DNA of 64,000 nt, taken from contig CALRQT020000003.1 of the NCBI GenBank assembly GCA_943370385.1, forward strand, positions 124,001 to 188,000, written 5' to 3'. Shown here one piece after another: positions 26,888 to 35,737 of this stretch. Each line of letters opens with the position of its first letter. Position 1 is the first letter of the stretch. The notes under the pieces are model-generated. The model was not told the DNA's origin. It saw nothing but the letters and a program-made list of their open reading frames with translations, and made no database searches. The position numbers and the translations under genes are program-made. This stretch comes from BAIKAL-G1 sp943370385 (lineage in GTDB: Bacteria > Cyanobacteriota > Cyanobacteriia > PCC-6307 > Cyanobiaceae).

Positions 26888-26950
26888 GCCAGGACGACCC
26901 CGGGGAAAGCATCCTTGACTAGACTAAGACTTAGTCCACAGGGAGCCAGC

Positions 26951-27181
26951 ATGGAAGTGGTCAACGTCCACCAGGCCAAAACCCACCTCTCCCAGTTGCT
27001 GCAGGAGGTGGAGCAGGGCCAGGAGGTGGTGATCGGCCGCTCCGGCGTGCCGATCGCGCGCCTGGTTCCCTGGATCAAGCCTGCCCCATCGGTAGGAGCG
27101 CCAGGTGCCATGCGGGGCCAGATCAAGCTGGCCGATGAGTTCGACGCACCCCTTGATGGCCTGTTTGAGGCCTTGCGGTGA
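26951..27181 (+). CDS. Phd/YefM-type antitoxin
   Basis: A 76-residue protein: MEVVNVHQAKTHLSQLLQEV, then EQGQEVVIGRSGVPIARLVP (Phd/YefM DNA-binding fold), with the C-terminal toxin-binding tail ADEFDAPLDGLFEAL. Upstream (26915-26950) lies TTGACTAGACTAAGACTTAG, which contains a repeated CTAAG/CTTAG element that could be its operator. It overlaps the PIN toxin by 4 nt. Confidence 0.9.
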   Translation: MEVVNVHQAKTHLSQLLQEVEQGQEVVIGRSGVPIARLVPWIKPAPSVGAPGAMRGQIKLADEFDAPLDGLFEALR

Positions 27182-27570
27182 CCCGCCTGCTCCTAGACAC
27201 CCATCTCCTGCTCTGGTGGCTCAATGGCGATGGGCGACTGCCCCAGGCGGTGATCGAACGGGTCCAAGCTCCGGAAGCAGAAGTCTTCATCAGCCAGGCC
27301 TCCCTCTGGGAAATGGCCATCAAAGTTTCGATCGGCCGGCTGCAGGTGGATCTGCAGGAGCTAGAGCGCCAGGTGCCCCTCCAGGGCTTCCGTTGGCTGC
27401 CAATCAGCAACGCCCATTTGCTTTCAGTGGCCAATCTGGAGAGCGATGGTGGTCACCGGGATCCCTTTGATCGGCTTTTGGTTTGCCAAAGCCGGGTGGA
27501 GCCCATGCTGCTGCTAACTGCAGACAGCCAGCTCAAGCACTATGGATCCACGGTGCTTGTATTGGACTAA
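27178..27570 (+). CDS. PIN-domain toxin (VapC-like ribonuclease)
   Basis: 130 residues and intact: LLLDTHLLLWWLNGD (first Asp), ISQASLWEMAIKV (conserved Glu), then RDPFDRLLVCQS (conserved Asp pair) and LLLTADSQL. This is the set of acidic residues expected for a Mg2+-dependent PIN ribonuclease. GTG start within the antitoxin stop (GTGA). Together with the Phd-type gene it is a complete TA pair. Confidence 0.9.
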   Translation: MTRLLLDTHLLLWWLNGDGRLPQAVIERVQAPEAEVFISQASLWEMAIKVSIGRLQVDLQELERQVPLQGFRWLPISNAHLLSVANLESDGGHRDPFDRLLVCQSRVEPMLLLTADSQLKHYGSTVLVLD

Positions 27571-27723
27571 GTATTGAGCGGGACAGGGCTCAATGCCAAG
27601 GCATGATACAACCTTAGCCCACCATCATCTCCCTAAAAACATCAACCAAGGCTAGGCACTTCCCATCAGCACGTCCACCCAGTCCTGCAACCAAACCAAG
27701 GAAAGACTGGGTAAACTCTCTCC

Positions 27724-28071
27724 ATGGCGAGCTTCCAAGCGATTCGTGTCCAGCGGCGCCAGCAGCGCCTCAGCCAACTGCAGCAAAGCAGTCAGGCCCT
27801 CTTGAGCGATCCCGCCCACCAGCAGGTCTGGCTCTTCGGCTCCTACGCCCGGGGCGATTGGGATGCCTATTCCGATGTCGATCTGTTAGCCGTAGCCCCC
27901 GATCAGGCAGCAGCCGTTGCCCTGGCCGATCGCTTGCGGGGGGCGGGCCTGGGAGATGACGTCATTGCCCTCTCAACCAGCCGTTGGCAGCAGCATCAGG
28001 CGGGGGAGGATCCTCTTTGGCGAGGCATCTGCCGCAATGCCATTCTGTTAGCAGGGGCAGGGGGCCGATGA
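27724..28071 (+). CDS. MNT-family nucleotidyltransferase antitoxin
   Basis: A 115-residue protein with VWLFGSYARGDWDAYSDVDL (residues ~35-54), the GSYARG...DxD catalytic motif. It overlaps the HEPN gene by ATGA. Known MNT partners inactivate HEPN RNases by nucleotidylation; that is assumed here from family and context. Confidence 0.9.
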   Translation: MASFQAIRVQRRQQRLSQLQQSSQALLSDPAHQQVWLFGSYARGDWDAYSDVDLLAVAPDQAAAVALADRLRGAGLGDDVIALSTSRWQQHQAGEDPLWRGICRNAILLAGAGGR

Positions 28072-28475
28072 CAGCACGGTTGCAAGCCTGGATCCGCCAA
28101 GCCGAAAACGACCTGGCCATGGCTGAGTTTGCCCGCAGTGGCCAGTTCTATGCCCAAGCCTGCTACCACTGCAGCCAGGCAGCCGAAAAAGCCCTTATCG
28201 GTCTGCTCATCGGCCTGGGCCAGGAGCCTCCCCGCAGCCATTCCCTTGAACGGCTGGTCGATGCCTTGGCAGACATGGGCCTGGAGGTTGACTCCCTGAG
28301 GGCCCTTCAACTCAAATCGCTGAGCCGGATGACGACTGCAACGCGCTATCCGGATGCCGATGAAGCCCCAGCGGATCTGTTTGATCAGCGGGATTGGGAC
28401 CTTGCCCTTGGGGTTGCCAAATCCGTCCTGGAAACGGTGACCAAAAGCCTGGAGGATGCAGACAGGGGGAACTGA
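28068..28475 (+). CDS. HEPN-domain toxin
   Basis: A 135-residue protein with AENDLAMAEFARSGQFYAQA, the CYHCSQAAEKALIGLLI helix, HSLERLVDAL, and ATRYPDADEAP, the RYPD-type C-terminal motif of PF05168-like HEPN proteins. The classic R-x4-H-x-Y motif of HepT is not obvious. It is full length, unlike the HEPN at 25293. With the upstream MNT gene it forms a complete pair. Confidence 0.88.
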   Translation: MTARLQAWIRQAENDLAMAEFARSGQFYAQACYHCSQAAEKALIGLLIGLGQEPPRSHSLERLVDALADMGLEVDSLRALQLKSLSRMTTATRYPDADEAPADLFDQRDWDLALGVAKSVLETVTKSLEDADRGN

Positions 28476-28509
28476 AGGATCTAACTGAAGGATCAACCTA
28501 AAGGATCAA
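28471..28509. repeat. Three 13-bp tandem repeats over the HEPN stop codon
   Basis: ACTGAAGGATCTA, ACTGAAGGATCAA and CCTAAAGGATCAA follow directly; the first contains the TGA stop of the HEPN gene. Weaker repeats continue to about 28545. Confidence 0.85.
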
Positions 28510-28615
28510 TCAAAAAATCAATCTGGAGCAATCCATCTGGAACAACGAAGTCCCAAAGGCTGCCACGCCCCTAGCTAGTCATCAGGGATGAAGGAGAAGC
28601 GAAAGAACCCAGACC

Positions 28616-28861
28616 TCAACTAGCCCCTGGCTCCCTGGCCTGGAGGGTGCCACCCACCTCCTGGTCCACCAGGGCGTCGAGGGTGACGGCCGAGCGCACC
28701 AGGGCCTGGTAGCGCAGCACCACCCGGCGGTTGCGCTCCAGCCAGTTGCCCGCATCACCCGCCGGCAGGCTGGTGCCATCACCATTGAGCAGCTCCAGGT
28801 CCTTCTGCTGGGCCAATAGGGCGAGCACCAGCTCATGGATGCGCTGGCGGCGGTCACTCAT
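28616..28861 (-). CDS. Conserved small protein of unknown function
   Basis: 81 residues, mostly helical, with MSDRRQRIHELVLALLAQQK and WLERNRRVVLRYQALVRSAV. No family recognised. It is divergent from cobL with a 32-bp gap, so the two may share a promoter region. No signal peptide or membrane segment. Confidence 0.6.
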   Translation of the reverse strand: MSDRRQRIHELVLALLAQQKDLELLNGDGTSLPAGDAGNWLERNRRVVLRYQALVRSAVTLDALVDQEVGGTLQAREPGAS

Positions 28862-28893
28862 GGGGCTTGGGGCAGGGTCGGCGACTGACCATC

Positions 28894-30243
28894 ATGGGGC
28901 CAGTGGCAGACCACCCCCTGACCAGCAGCCGTTCCGATCCCCAGCCCCAAGGCGTGGCACCAGCGATTGCGGTGATCGGCACCGATGCGGGTGGCCTGGC
29001 GTCCCTGGCGGCGGCGTCCCTGGTCCTGCTGGCCCAGGCCGACCTGGTGGCGGCGCCGAAACGGTTACTGGCTGAGCTGGCCCCCTGGTGGGAGTTCGAA
29101 CAGGCCGCCGGGCGGGTGCCAGTCGGCCAGCCCTGCCCCGCCCTGGTGGCCACGGACCAACCAGAAACTGCTTTCGCCCAACTCGAAGCTTCCAGAGCCG
29201 CGGGCCAAAGGGCGGTGGTTCTGGCCAGTGGCGATCCCCTCTGGTTTGGCATCGGCCGCCTACTGCTGCAACGCTTTGGCGCCGGGGCCCTGGCCTTCCA
29301 GCCGGCGCCCTCGTCGATGCAGCTCGCCTTTGCCCGCATCGGCCGGCCCTGGCAGGACGCCAGCTGGATCAGCCTGCACGGGCGTGACAGCGCACCGCTG
29401 GCCTCAGCCCTGCAAAAGCGCCCCACTGCCCTGGCCGTGCTCACCGACCCCCACCAGGGCGGCGCCGCAGCCGTGCGCACGCTGCTGCGGGCCTCGGGGC
29501 TGGAGGCCGGCTATGCCTTTTGGCTGTGCGAAAGGCTCGGGCATCCGGCGGAACGGGTGCAGCGGCTCGGGCCCCAGACGCCCCTGCCCGCAGACCTCGA
29601 TCCCCTCAACCTGGTGCTGCTGGTGGCTGAGCCGCCCGAGGAGCCAGCCGAGCCAGCCACCTTGCCCCTGTTCGGCCTCGAGGACGGCCTGTTCCTGCAA
29701 CTGCCTGACCGGCCCGGCCTGATGACCAAGCGGGAGGTACGCATCCAGGTGCTCGCCGACCTGGACCTGCCGCCCACGGGCGTGCTCTGGGACCTCGGGG
29801 CCGGCGTGGGCTCAATCGGCCTGGAGGCCCTGCGGCTGCGGCCTGGCCTGGAGCTCTGGTCCCTGGAACAACGGGGCGGATCAGCCTCCCTGATCCACGC
29901 CAATGCCGAACGGCTGGGGGTCACACCGGCGGGGGTTGTGGAAGGCCGGGCCCCAGATGCCCTGGCGGAGCTGCCCGATCCCGATCGGGTGGTGATCGGC
30001 GGCGGCGGCACCGGGCGGGCGGCGGTGCTGGCGGCCGTAATCGAGCGGCTGCGGCCGGGTGGCCGGGTCGTGATCCCCCTGGCCACGATCGAAGCCTTGG
30101 CCGAGTTGCGACCCCTGCTGGAGCAGGCGGGCTTTGCCCTTGGCGTCAGCCAGCACCAGGCCTGGCGTGGAGCACCTTTGGCCGATGGCACCCGGTTGGC
30201 GCCATTGAATCCGGTGATGGTGCTGAAGGGGCGCAAGCCCTGA
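28894..30243 (+). CDS. cobL: Precorrin-6Y C5,15-methyltransferase (CbiE-CbiT fusion)
   Basis: A 449-residue protein. The N-terminal ~220 residues are a tetrapyrrole methylase (IAVIGTDAGGLASL, ASGDPLWFGIGRLL, SSMQLAFARIG, ISLHGRD). The C-terminal part is a CbiT-type SAM methyltransferase (TKREVR, then WDLGAGVGSIGLEAL, VVIGGGGTG, LRPGGRVVIPLATIE). It methylates C5 and C15 and decarboxylates the acetate side chain in corrin-ring synthesis (cobalamin/pseudocobalamin). ATG at 28894 preferred over TTG at 28867. Confidence 0.95.
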   Translation: MGPVADHPLTSSRSDPQPQGVAPAIAVIGTDAGGLASLAAASLVLLAQADLVAAPKRLLAELAPWWEFEQAAGRVPVGQPCPALVATDQPETAFAQLEASRAAGQRAVVLASGDPLWFGIGRLLLQRFGAGALAFQPAPSSMQLAFARIGRPWQDASWISLHGRDSAPLASALQKRPTALAVLTDPHQGGAAAVRTLLRASGLEAGYAFWLCERLGHPAERVQRLGPQTPLPADLDPLNLVLLVAEPPEEPAEPATLPLFGLEDGLFLQLPDRPGLMTKREVRIQVLADLDLPPTGVLWDLGAGVGSIGLEALRLRPGLELWSLEQRGGSASLIHANAERLGVTPAGVVEGRAPDALAELPDPDRVVIGGGGTGRAAVLAAVIERLRPGGRVVIPLATIEALAELRPLLEQAGFALGVSQHQAWRGAPLADGTRLAPLNPVMVLKGRKP

Positions 30244-30286
30244 TCAAGGACAGATCCAAAACGGAACTCCCAATCCCCATCCACCC

Positions 30287-31609
30287 TTAAGCCAAAGACC
30301 GACCACGCCAAGTCCACCCTTGACCCGTTGTGGTTTTCCAAATCGACGCCGGCACAATCGCACCGATCAGCAGGCCACCCAGCCAGGCCAGCCACCAGTA
30401 CCGCAGCGGCGTGCCAAAGCGCCAGCGGCTCCAAAGGCGAATCGCTAGCTGCAAGCCAATCGCCACCAAGCCAATCAGGCCAAGGGAACGATCCAGCAGG
30501 GCTAAGGGCAACAGCAACCAAGGCAAGCTGAAGCCGCCCAGCACCACCAGGGCACTGCCAATCGCCTTAAAAGGATTGCGATCCACCCCGAGGTACCAAT
30601 TTTTAGTCCAACCTTCCCACAGGGACGCCAGATCGAGGTACATCCTTAGGCGTACAAGATCAACGCCCAATTGATAGAGCAGGCGATGGCCGGAGGCCTT
30701 GATTGCCCCCGCCAGGGCCAGGTCTTCCACCACTTCGCCGGCCACAGCGCGATGGCCGCCAATCGCCTCGTAGGCGCTGCGGCGAAACAGCATGAACGGG
30801 CCGGCAGCAAAGGCGGTGGCATCGGCGGGATCGTTGCTGCGCTTGAGCGGAAAGCCCAGGCCGAGCAGGGAGGCCACGATCGGTTGCACCAGCCATTCGG
30901 CCAGGCACCCGCACTCGAGCCTGGGGGCCAGGGTGAGCAGGTCCACCGGTGGACCCGCGGCGGCAACTCCCGCCACCTCCTGGAGCACCGCCACCAAGGC
31001 CGCTGGCTCCAACCGCACATCGGCATCGATGAACAGCAGCCACTGCGCTCTGGGATCGCCGGCGGGCCAGTCCAGGGCCGCCGCCTGGCTGGCGGGCCAG
31101 TTCTTGCCACACCAGCGCTCCCCCTCGGGCCGGGGCCCCACGTCCAACAGACGGCGGGCCGGCCCCCCGCCACCCCGGCTGGCCTCGTTGGCCACCTCGG
31201 CCTGGAAACGCTCCTGGACCAACCCCACCGTGGCATCGCTGGAGCCGTCATCGGCCACCACCAGCTCCCAGGGCAGGCCCGGATCCTGGCTGGCCAGCGC
31301 CGCATCGAGGCAGGCAGAGATGTTGGTTTCTTCGTTGTAAACGGGAATCACCAGCCGCAGGAACGACGCCTGCAGGGGGCCGGGATCGGGGTTGGGACCC
31401 AGGCGCGGCGCCCGGCCGAGCTGCAACTCAAGCAACAGCAGCATCAAGCCCAGCCCCAGGCAGGCGATCAGCCCCAAACCCTGCAACACCACAATGGCCA
31501 CCGGCGTCCCTGCTCCTCGGCCCAGGGGCTGGCCTGGGGGAAGCAACTCTGGCACCGGCCCCAACGAGGGGGAGGGCCAAAGCCCCCCAAGCGGGTCCGA
31601 AGACTCCAA
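30287..31609 (-). CDS. Membrane GT2 glycosyltransferase (CruG/HpnB-like)
   Basis: About 440 residues from a TTG at 31609; a GTG at 31501 (404 residues, starting just before the first membrane helix) is also plausible. It has one N-terminal membrane helix (residues ~40-65), a GT-A domain with LVIPVYNEETN, VVADDGSSD, LLFIDADVRL and EVVEDLALAG, and at least two C-terminal membrane segments. The layout resembles carotenoid 2'-O-glycosyltransferase CruG and hopanoid-associated HpnB; I cannot decide between them. It is convergent with cobL. Confidence 0.8.
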   Translation of the reverse strand: MESSDPLGGLWPSPSLGPVPELLPPGQPLGRGAGTPVAIVVLQGLGLIACLGLGLMLLLLELQLGRAPRLGPNPDPGPLQASFLRLVIPVYNEETNISACLDAALASQDPGLPWELVVADDGSSDATVGLVQERFQAEVANEASRGGGGPARRLLDVGPRPEGERWCGKNWPASQAAALDWPAGDPRAQWLLFIDADVRLEPAALVAVLQEVAGVAAAGPPVDLLTLAPRLECGCLAEWLVQPIVASLLGLGFPLKRSNDPADATAFAAGPFMLFRRSAYEAIGGHRAVAGEVVEDLALAGAIKASGHRLLYQLGVDLVRLRMYLDLASLWEGWTKNWYLGVDRNPFKAIGSALVVLGGFSLPWLLLPLALLDRSLGLIGLVAIGLQLAIRLWSRWRFGTPLRYWWLAWLGGLLIGAIVPASIWKTTTGQGWTWRGRSLA

Positions 31610-31826
31610 CCAGGCGCCAACAACAAGGGCCCCGCATTGCCACAGGATGGCTCAGAAGCAAACTCCAGATAGCACCTTAATGATGGATACCGAGCATAGA
31701 ACCTTGACCTTAGGCGGCTAAATTCACGTAAAATTAACTATTATCTTTTGAGGTCTTTCGTGGAATTTGCATCAAAAGATACTGCTCACAATTATTAGCG
31801 GCTCCGACCTGAAATGGCATCTCGCC

Positions 31827-34667
31827 TTAATTATTGAAAGGAATATAGATCTCCGTAGTCGAAAGGGCGCCAGATCCATTATCTCCGCCGGTAATCAGTA
31901 CGGAGCCATTGGGCAATAGGGATTCAGTATGGCGATAGCGGGGCACGCCCATCGCCGCAATGGGGGTGAATTGATTCGCTGCAATACCATAGATCTCTAC
32001 TGAGGACAGGGTCACAGTGCCATCGAATCCGCCTGCGATCAAAACGTAGTTTCCACCCACAAGACTGGTTGCCGTATGGCGGCCTCGGGCCGCCTCCAAA
32101 GGGGCCGCCGGGCTAAAGCTGGGATTGCCTGTGCTGTAAAGCTCTGTGGTCGCTAGGGCACCGTTGGTCGTGCTCTGAAAGCCACCAGCGAAAAGAACTT
32201 GACCAGACGGCAGAAGATTTGCGGTTGGATAGCGCCTTGGGCCAGCCATGCTAGAGGCGGTGGGCGCGAAGGTTTGCGAGGCTGGATTGTAAATCTCCGG
32301 CGAATTAATGTAGCTACCATTGTAGCCGCCGGCAACCAATACGGTGCCATCGTTTAGCAGGGTGGCCGTATGATTACGCCTAGTTTCGCCCATAGAGCCT
32401 ACGACTTGCCAGGAATTGGTGGCTGGGCTATAGAGCTCTGCACTGTTGAGTGGAGTGCCGGTGCTAGCCCCATTGATCGCCCCTGTGTATCCTCCCGTAA
32501 CCAGGACAGTACCGTCGCTCAAAGTTGTTGCCGTGGAGTTGATCCGGGAGGTCCCCAGGTTGCTAGCCAGAGTGAATAGTCCCGTTGTTGGGTTGTAGAT
32601 CTCAACAGAATTCAAGGCAGTGCCAGTGGAGTCTTGGCCGCCAACAATCAGGATTCGGCCGTCGGAGAGTTGCGTTGCTGATGGAGCAATTCGCCCATCA
32701 TGCATGGCCCCGGTTGGCGTCAATAACCCTGTCGCAGGATCGTAAATTTCTGCTGATGTGACAGCTTGATTGTTCTGATCGTATCCACCTGCTACAAGGA
32801 TTCGCCCATCAGGCAGGGCTGAGGCCGTATGCAAGGAACGCGGCGTAGTGAGGAGTTGCCCCTGAGCCTGAACTGCAAAGAAAGAACTTGGATTGCCGCT
32901 GTTGGGTCCGAGGCGGATGCTGGAAACATTGTTTCCAATCATGCTGGCAGGGACAGGGGAGTTGTTAATGCTGAACGCCTCCTCCAAGGCGCCGATGACC
33001 GTGTTGTTGCTGATGGTGATATCACTGCTTCTATTCAATCGAATCGCGTTACCGGCCAAGCAGAGATTGGCTTGATTGCAAACCGAAACCGAGCCCCCTA
33101 GATCAGGGGATGCCTCCAGGCCATAGGTTTGGACCTGGGGATAAAGGAACGTGTTGTCCATGATCGTTGCGGAGCTGACCCCATTGAAATCAATGGCGGC
33201 CAGGGCATTGGCAGAGGCATTGATGGCCCCGAAGGCCTGGGCATCCGTCAAATTGGTTGGATTGTCCGAGTAGGACCCCACGAAGGTATTGCCAGAAATC
33301 AATACATTGCTGGTGCTGTAATTCGTGATTGAGCTGTTGCTAAAGCTAAAGCCACGAATCGTACTATTGCTGCCAATGCTAATCACACCATTGCTGAAGG
33401 CAGGCTGGGCACCCACGGTGACGCCGAAGATTGGCGTCAGGTTGACTGGGCCGAATTGGGTGGCCAGGGTTGGTGCGTTGCCGCTCCCTGCCAGCTGGGT
33501 GCCCACTGGAAGTCGGAGGGTCGGGCGACCATTCACAAGGGGCTGGCCAGCCAAGTTTGAGGCTGCCCCCCCGCCCGCGAGCAACACGTCATTGCTGCCT
33601 GCCGTTGCCAGCAGGGCGTCCAGGCTGGTGTTGGCGCAGCTGACCCCGTAGGTGCTGGTGGTGGCGCCCGTACAGCGCACCACCCAGGCGCTGCTGTTGT
33701 TGCTCGGATTGGTGGCCACGCTGCCAGGCAGAGTTTGAAGCGCACTGATCATGCGGATCTCGGTTTCCCGTTGCACCGGCAGACCCCGTTGGGCCAGGAA
33801 GGTGCTCTCGGCGGCGTCGATGGCGTCCTTGGCATTGCCGTTAAACGGTTTGGCGCCGTAACGGAGGTAGCCGCTCGCCTGCCATTGGAAGAGATTGTCG
33901 TAAGCCAAACTTCCGCCTATGGATAATTGATGACCAACCCGCAGCTCGGCGCGACCCCGTACACCGGAGCTGGCGCTGACGTAATTGCCATCGAGGTAGT
34001 AGTAGGCGCCATACAGCCAGAGGCTTTCCTTGCCCCAGCGGGCCAGGGGAATGCCCACTTCCAAATTTATTCCCCCTAGGGAGACGATGTAACGGTTCCA
34101 GCCATCAAGAATCAGCTGGTTGTTGATCAGGGAAGCGTTGGTCCAACCGGTGGCGTAAAGTTCCGATTTGTTTGAGAAGGGGATAAATGCGTTGGCCCGA
34201 ATTTCAAGGTTACGATGCAGGGCCTCTGCTCCAGCGCCGACTTGAAAGGCATACTGACTATAGGCCTGGCGGGTATCAATACCGGCGTTCAATCCATAGA
34301 TCCAGCGATGGTCATTACTGAGAAAGCGATAGCCCAATCGGGTGCTCACAGCCGCAGAGGGATTCGTTTGCTGAACTAAGGCCCCACCAAGGTTGAGACC
34401 GGCAATGAAATCAAGAAACAGCACCTCACCGTGCCGCCCCTGAGCCAGAGGGGCAAACAGTGATCCACTGAAGACGTTGGGGGTGCCGCCACCCTGGCTC
34501 TGAAACTGCAATCCCCCGGACGCTTGAATCGCCGGCGGAGCCGGCACGGCCAAGCCAGGCTTGACTTCTATGCTTGTTGCGACGGCAACCGCAGCTACCA
34601 GCTGAAGCAGGCCGTGGCCGATAGGGGCGATTCGATTGGTATCGGAAACTACAGGCGCCAGGTCCAT
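31827..34667 (-). CDS. Inverse autotransporter with beta-helix and seven-repeat Kelch passenger
   Basis: A 946-residue protein. Residues ~10-40 may be a signal segment (LLQLVAAVAVATSIE). Residues ~55-290 match an intimin/invasin-type inverse autotransporter barrel (GGQ/FLDFIAGL, RLGYRFLSNDHRWIYGLNAG, YDNLFQWQASGYLRYG). Residues ~400-620 are beta-helix-like (ISIGSNSTIRGFSFSNSSI, LISGNTF, ITISNNTVIG). Residues ~630-946 hold seven Kelch-type units (H-TA-LxDGxVLVAGG...S-E-YxP). Inverse autotransporters export C-terminal passengers through an N-terminal barrel. Surface location is inferred. It is flanked by long AT-rich gaps. Confidence 0.85.
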   Translation of the reverse strand: MDLAPVVSDTNRIAPIGHGLLQLVAAVAVATSIEVKPGLAVPAPPAIQASGGLQFQSQGGGTPNVFSGSLFAPLAQGRHGEVLFLDFIAGLNLGGALVQQTNPSAAVSTRLGYRFLSNDHRWIYGLNAGIDTRQAYSQYAFQVGAGAEALHRNLEIRANAFIPFSNKSELYATGWTNASLINNQLILDGWNRYIVSLGGINLEVGIPLARWGKESLWLYGAYYYLDGNYVSASSGVRGRAELRVGHQLSIGGSLAYDNLFQWQASGYLRYGAKPFNGNAKDAIDAAESTFLAQRGLPVQRETEIRMISALQTLPGSVATNPSNNSSAWVVRCTGATTSTYGVSCANTSLDALLATAGSNDVLLAGGGAASNLAGQPLVNGRPTLRLPVGTQLAGSGNAPTLATQFGPVNLTPIFGVTVGAQPAFSNGVISIGSNSTIRGFSFSNSSITNYSTSNVLISGNTFVGSYSDNPTNLTDAQAFGAINASANALAAIDFNGVSSATIMDNTFLYPQVQTYGLEASPDLGGSVSVCNQANLCLAGNAIRLNRSSDITISNNTVIGALEEAFSINNSPVPASMIGNNVSSIRLGPNSGNPSSFFAVQAQGQLLTTPRSLHTASALPDGRILVAGGYDQNNQAVTSAEIYDPATGLLTPTGAMHDGRIAPSATQLSDGRILIVGGQDSTGTALNSVEIYNPTTGLFTLASNLGTSRINSTATTLSDGTVLVTGGYTGAINGASTGTPLNSAELYSPATNSWQVVGSMGETRRNHTATLLNDGTVLVAGGYNGSYINSPEIYNPASQTFAPTASSMAGPRRYPTANLLPSGQVLFAGGFQSTTNGALATTELYSTGNPSFSPAAPLEAARGRHTATSLVGGNYVLIAGGFDGTVTLSSVEIYGIAANQFTPIAAMGVPRYRHTESLLPNGSVLITGGDNGSGALSTTEIYIPFNN

Positions 34668-34979
34668 GGGCTGATTGAATTTTTAAATCATTGATGTTTA
34701 ATTTTTCTAGCGTAACAGAAAAAAGGCACGCCTGCAGCTTGCCTAGGGATTTCAACTCCTGATTAGGCTTGGGGAAGCTTCTTTTTCGGAACCGGCGCAG
34801 CCCAGCAAAGACAGGCGTTAGTGCTTTGCTTGTGGCAGCCCATGCACCAATTCGCAGGCCAACAAAAAAGAACCGGCATCAATACCTTTGGCAAACCCCC
34901 ATGAGACGGAGGCTATCCTTAAATTTTCAATAAACTTTTATCGTAGTAACTTTTGAAGAAGGTAGAGCCTGCTAGCCAG
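34668..34979. other. AT-rich intergenic region
   Basis: 312 bp between the start of the autotransporter gene and the end of ktrA. It is much AT-richer than its surroundings (runs such as TTTTTAAATCATTGATG near 34680 and AAATTTTCAATAAACTTTTA near 34922). Probably holds the autotransporter promoter; no gene or clear terminator seen. Confidence 0.5.
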
Positions 34980-35684
34980 TCAACGGCCAGGCAGTTTGGC
35001 CAGGGCGTCGCTGGCACCCATCACCACCAACAATTCACCAGCGGCCAGCACGTGGGATGCGGGCGGATTGACGGTGAGTTGGTTATCGGGGCCAGCAGCC
35101 AGCACGCTCACCTTGTAGGTCTTGCGGAGATTGATCTCGCGCAACGACTGGCCGATGAACGCCTCGGGCACCCGGATCTCTTCAATGCTGTTGCGGTCAT
35201 CAAGCCGCAGCCGCTCTAGCAGGTTGGGGCGCACCAGCTCCAGCCCCAGGCGTTGGCCTTGCATCTTCGAAGGGAACACGACCCGATCGGCCCCCACCCG
35301 CTGGAGCATTCTTAAGTGCAAATCACTGGTGGCCCGGGCGATCACCTGCTTCACCTTGGTGCCGGGGCTGTCCTTCACAATCAAGGTGGCCGTCACACTG
35401 GCCTCGATCGGCTCGCTCATGGCAATCACCACGGTGGCCATGTCGAGCACGCCGGCGGCCCGCAGGGCCTCTTCGTCCGTGCAGTCCAGCACCCGCACCT
35501 CGATGCCGGGATCGATCTGGCGCAGGGCATCGATGGCCCGCTGGCTGGCATCGATGGCCAACACATCGGCGCCGGCCTTGACCAACTCCGAACACACCGC
35601 CAAGCCGAAACGACCGACGCCAATCACGGCAAAGCCGCCCTTGCTGGCGCCTTCAGCCGGATTCGAATGCCACCAACTGGTCAT
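34980..35684 (-). CDS. ktrA: KtrA potassium uptake regulatory subunit (RCK)
   Basis: A 234-residue protein with an RCK-N Rossmann domain, FAVIGVGRFGLAVCSEL (GxGxxG), LAIDASQRAIDAL, LDCTDEEAL, and a C-terminal TrkA-C domain from about residue 150 (EEIRVPEAFIGQSLREINLR, LVVMGASDAL). It binds nucleotide and gates the KtrB membrane channel. It lies downstream of ktrB in one operon. The start ATG is the last of four near-identical 14-bp repeats that each contain ATGACCAGT or its variant. Confidence 0.95.
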   Translation of the reverse strand: MTSWWHSNPAEGASKGGFAVIGVGRFGLAVCSELVKAGADVLAIDASQRAIDALRQIDPGIEVRVLDCTDEEALRAAGVLDMATVVIAMSEPIEASVTATLIVKDSPGTKVKQVIARATSDLHLRMLQRVGADRVVFPSKMQGQRLGLELVRPNLLERLRLDDRNSIEEIRVPEAFIGQSLREINLRKTYKVSVLAAGPDNQLTVNPPASHVLAAGELLVVMGASDALAKLPGR

Positions 35685-35731
35685 GGGAAACTGGTCATGG
35701 GAGACTGGTCATAGGAGACTGGTCATGGGAG
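35676..35731. repeat. Four 14-bp tandem repeats carrying the ktrA start codon
   Basis: Units ACTGGTCATGGGAA, ACTGGTCATGGGAG, ACTGGTCATAGGAG and ACTGGTCATGGGAG. On the coding strand they give TCCCATGACCAGT repeats, so several ATG ACC AGT starts precede ktrA, each in a different frame because 14 is not a multiple of three. They fill the whole ktrB-ktrA gap. Confidence 0.92.
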
Positions 35732-35737
35732 GAAGTG

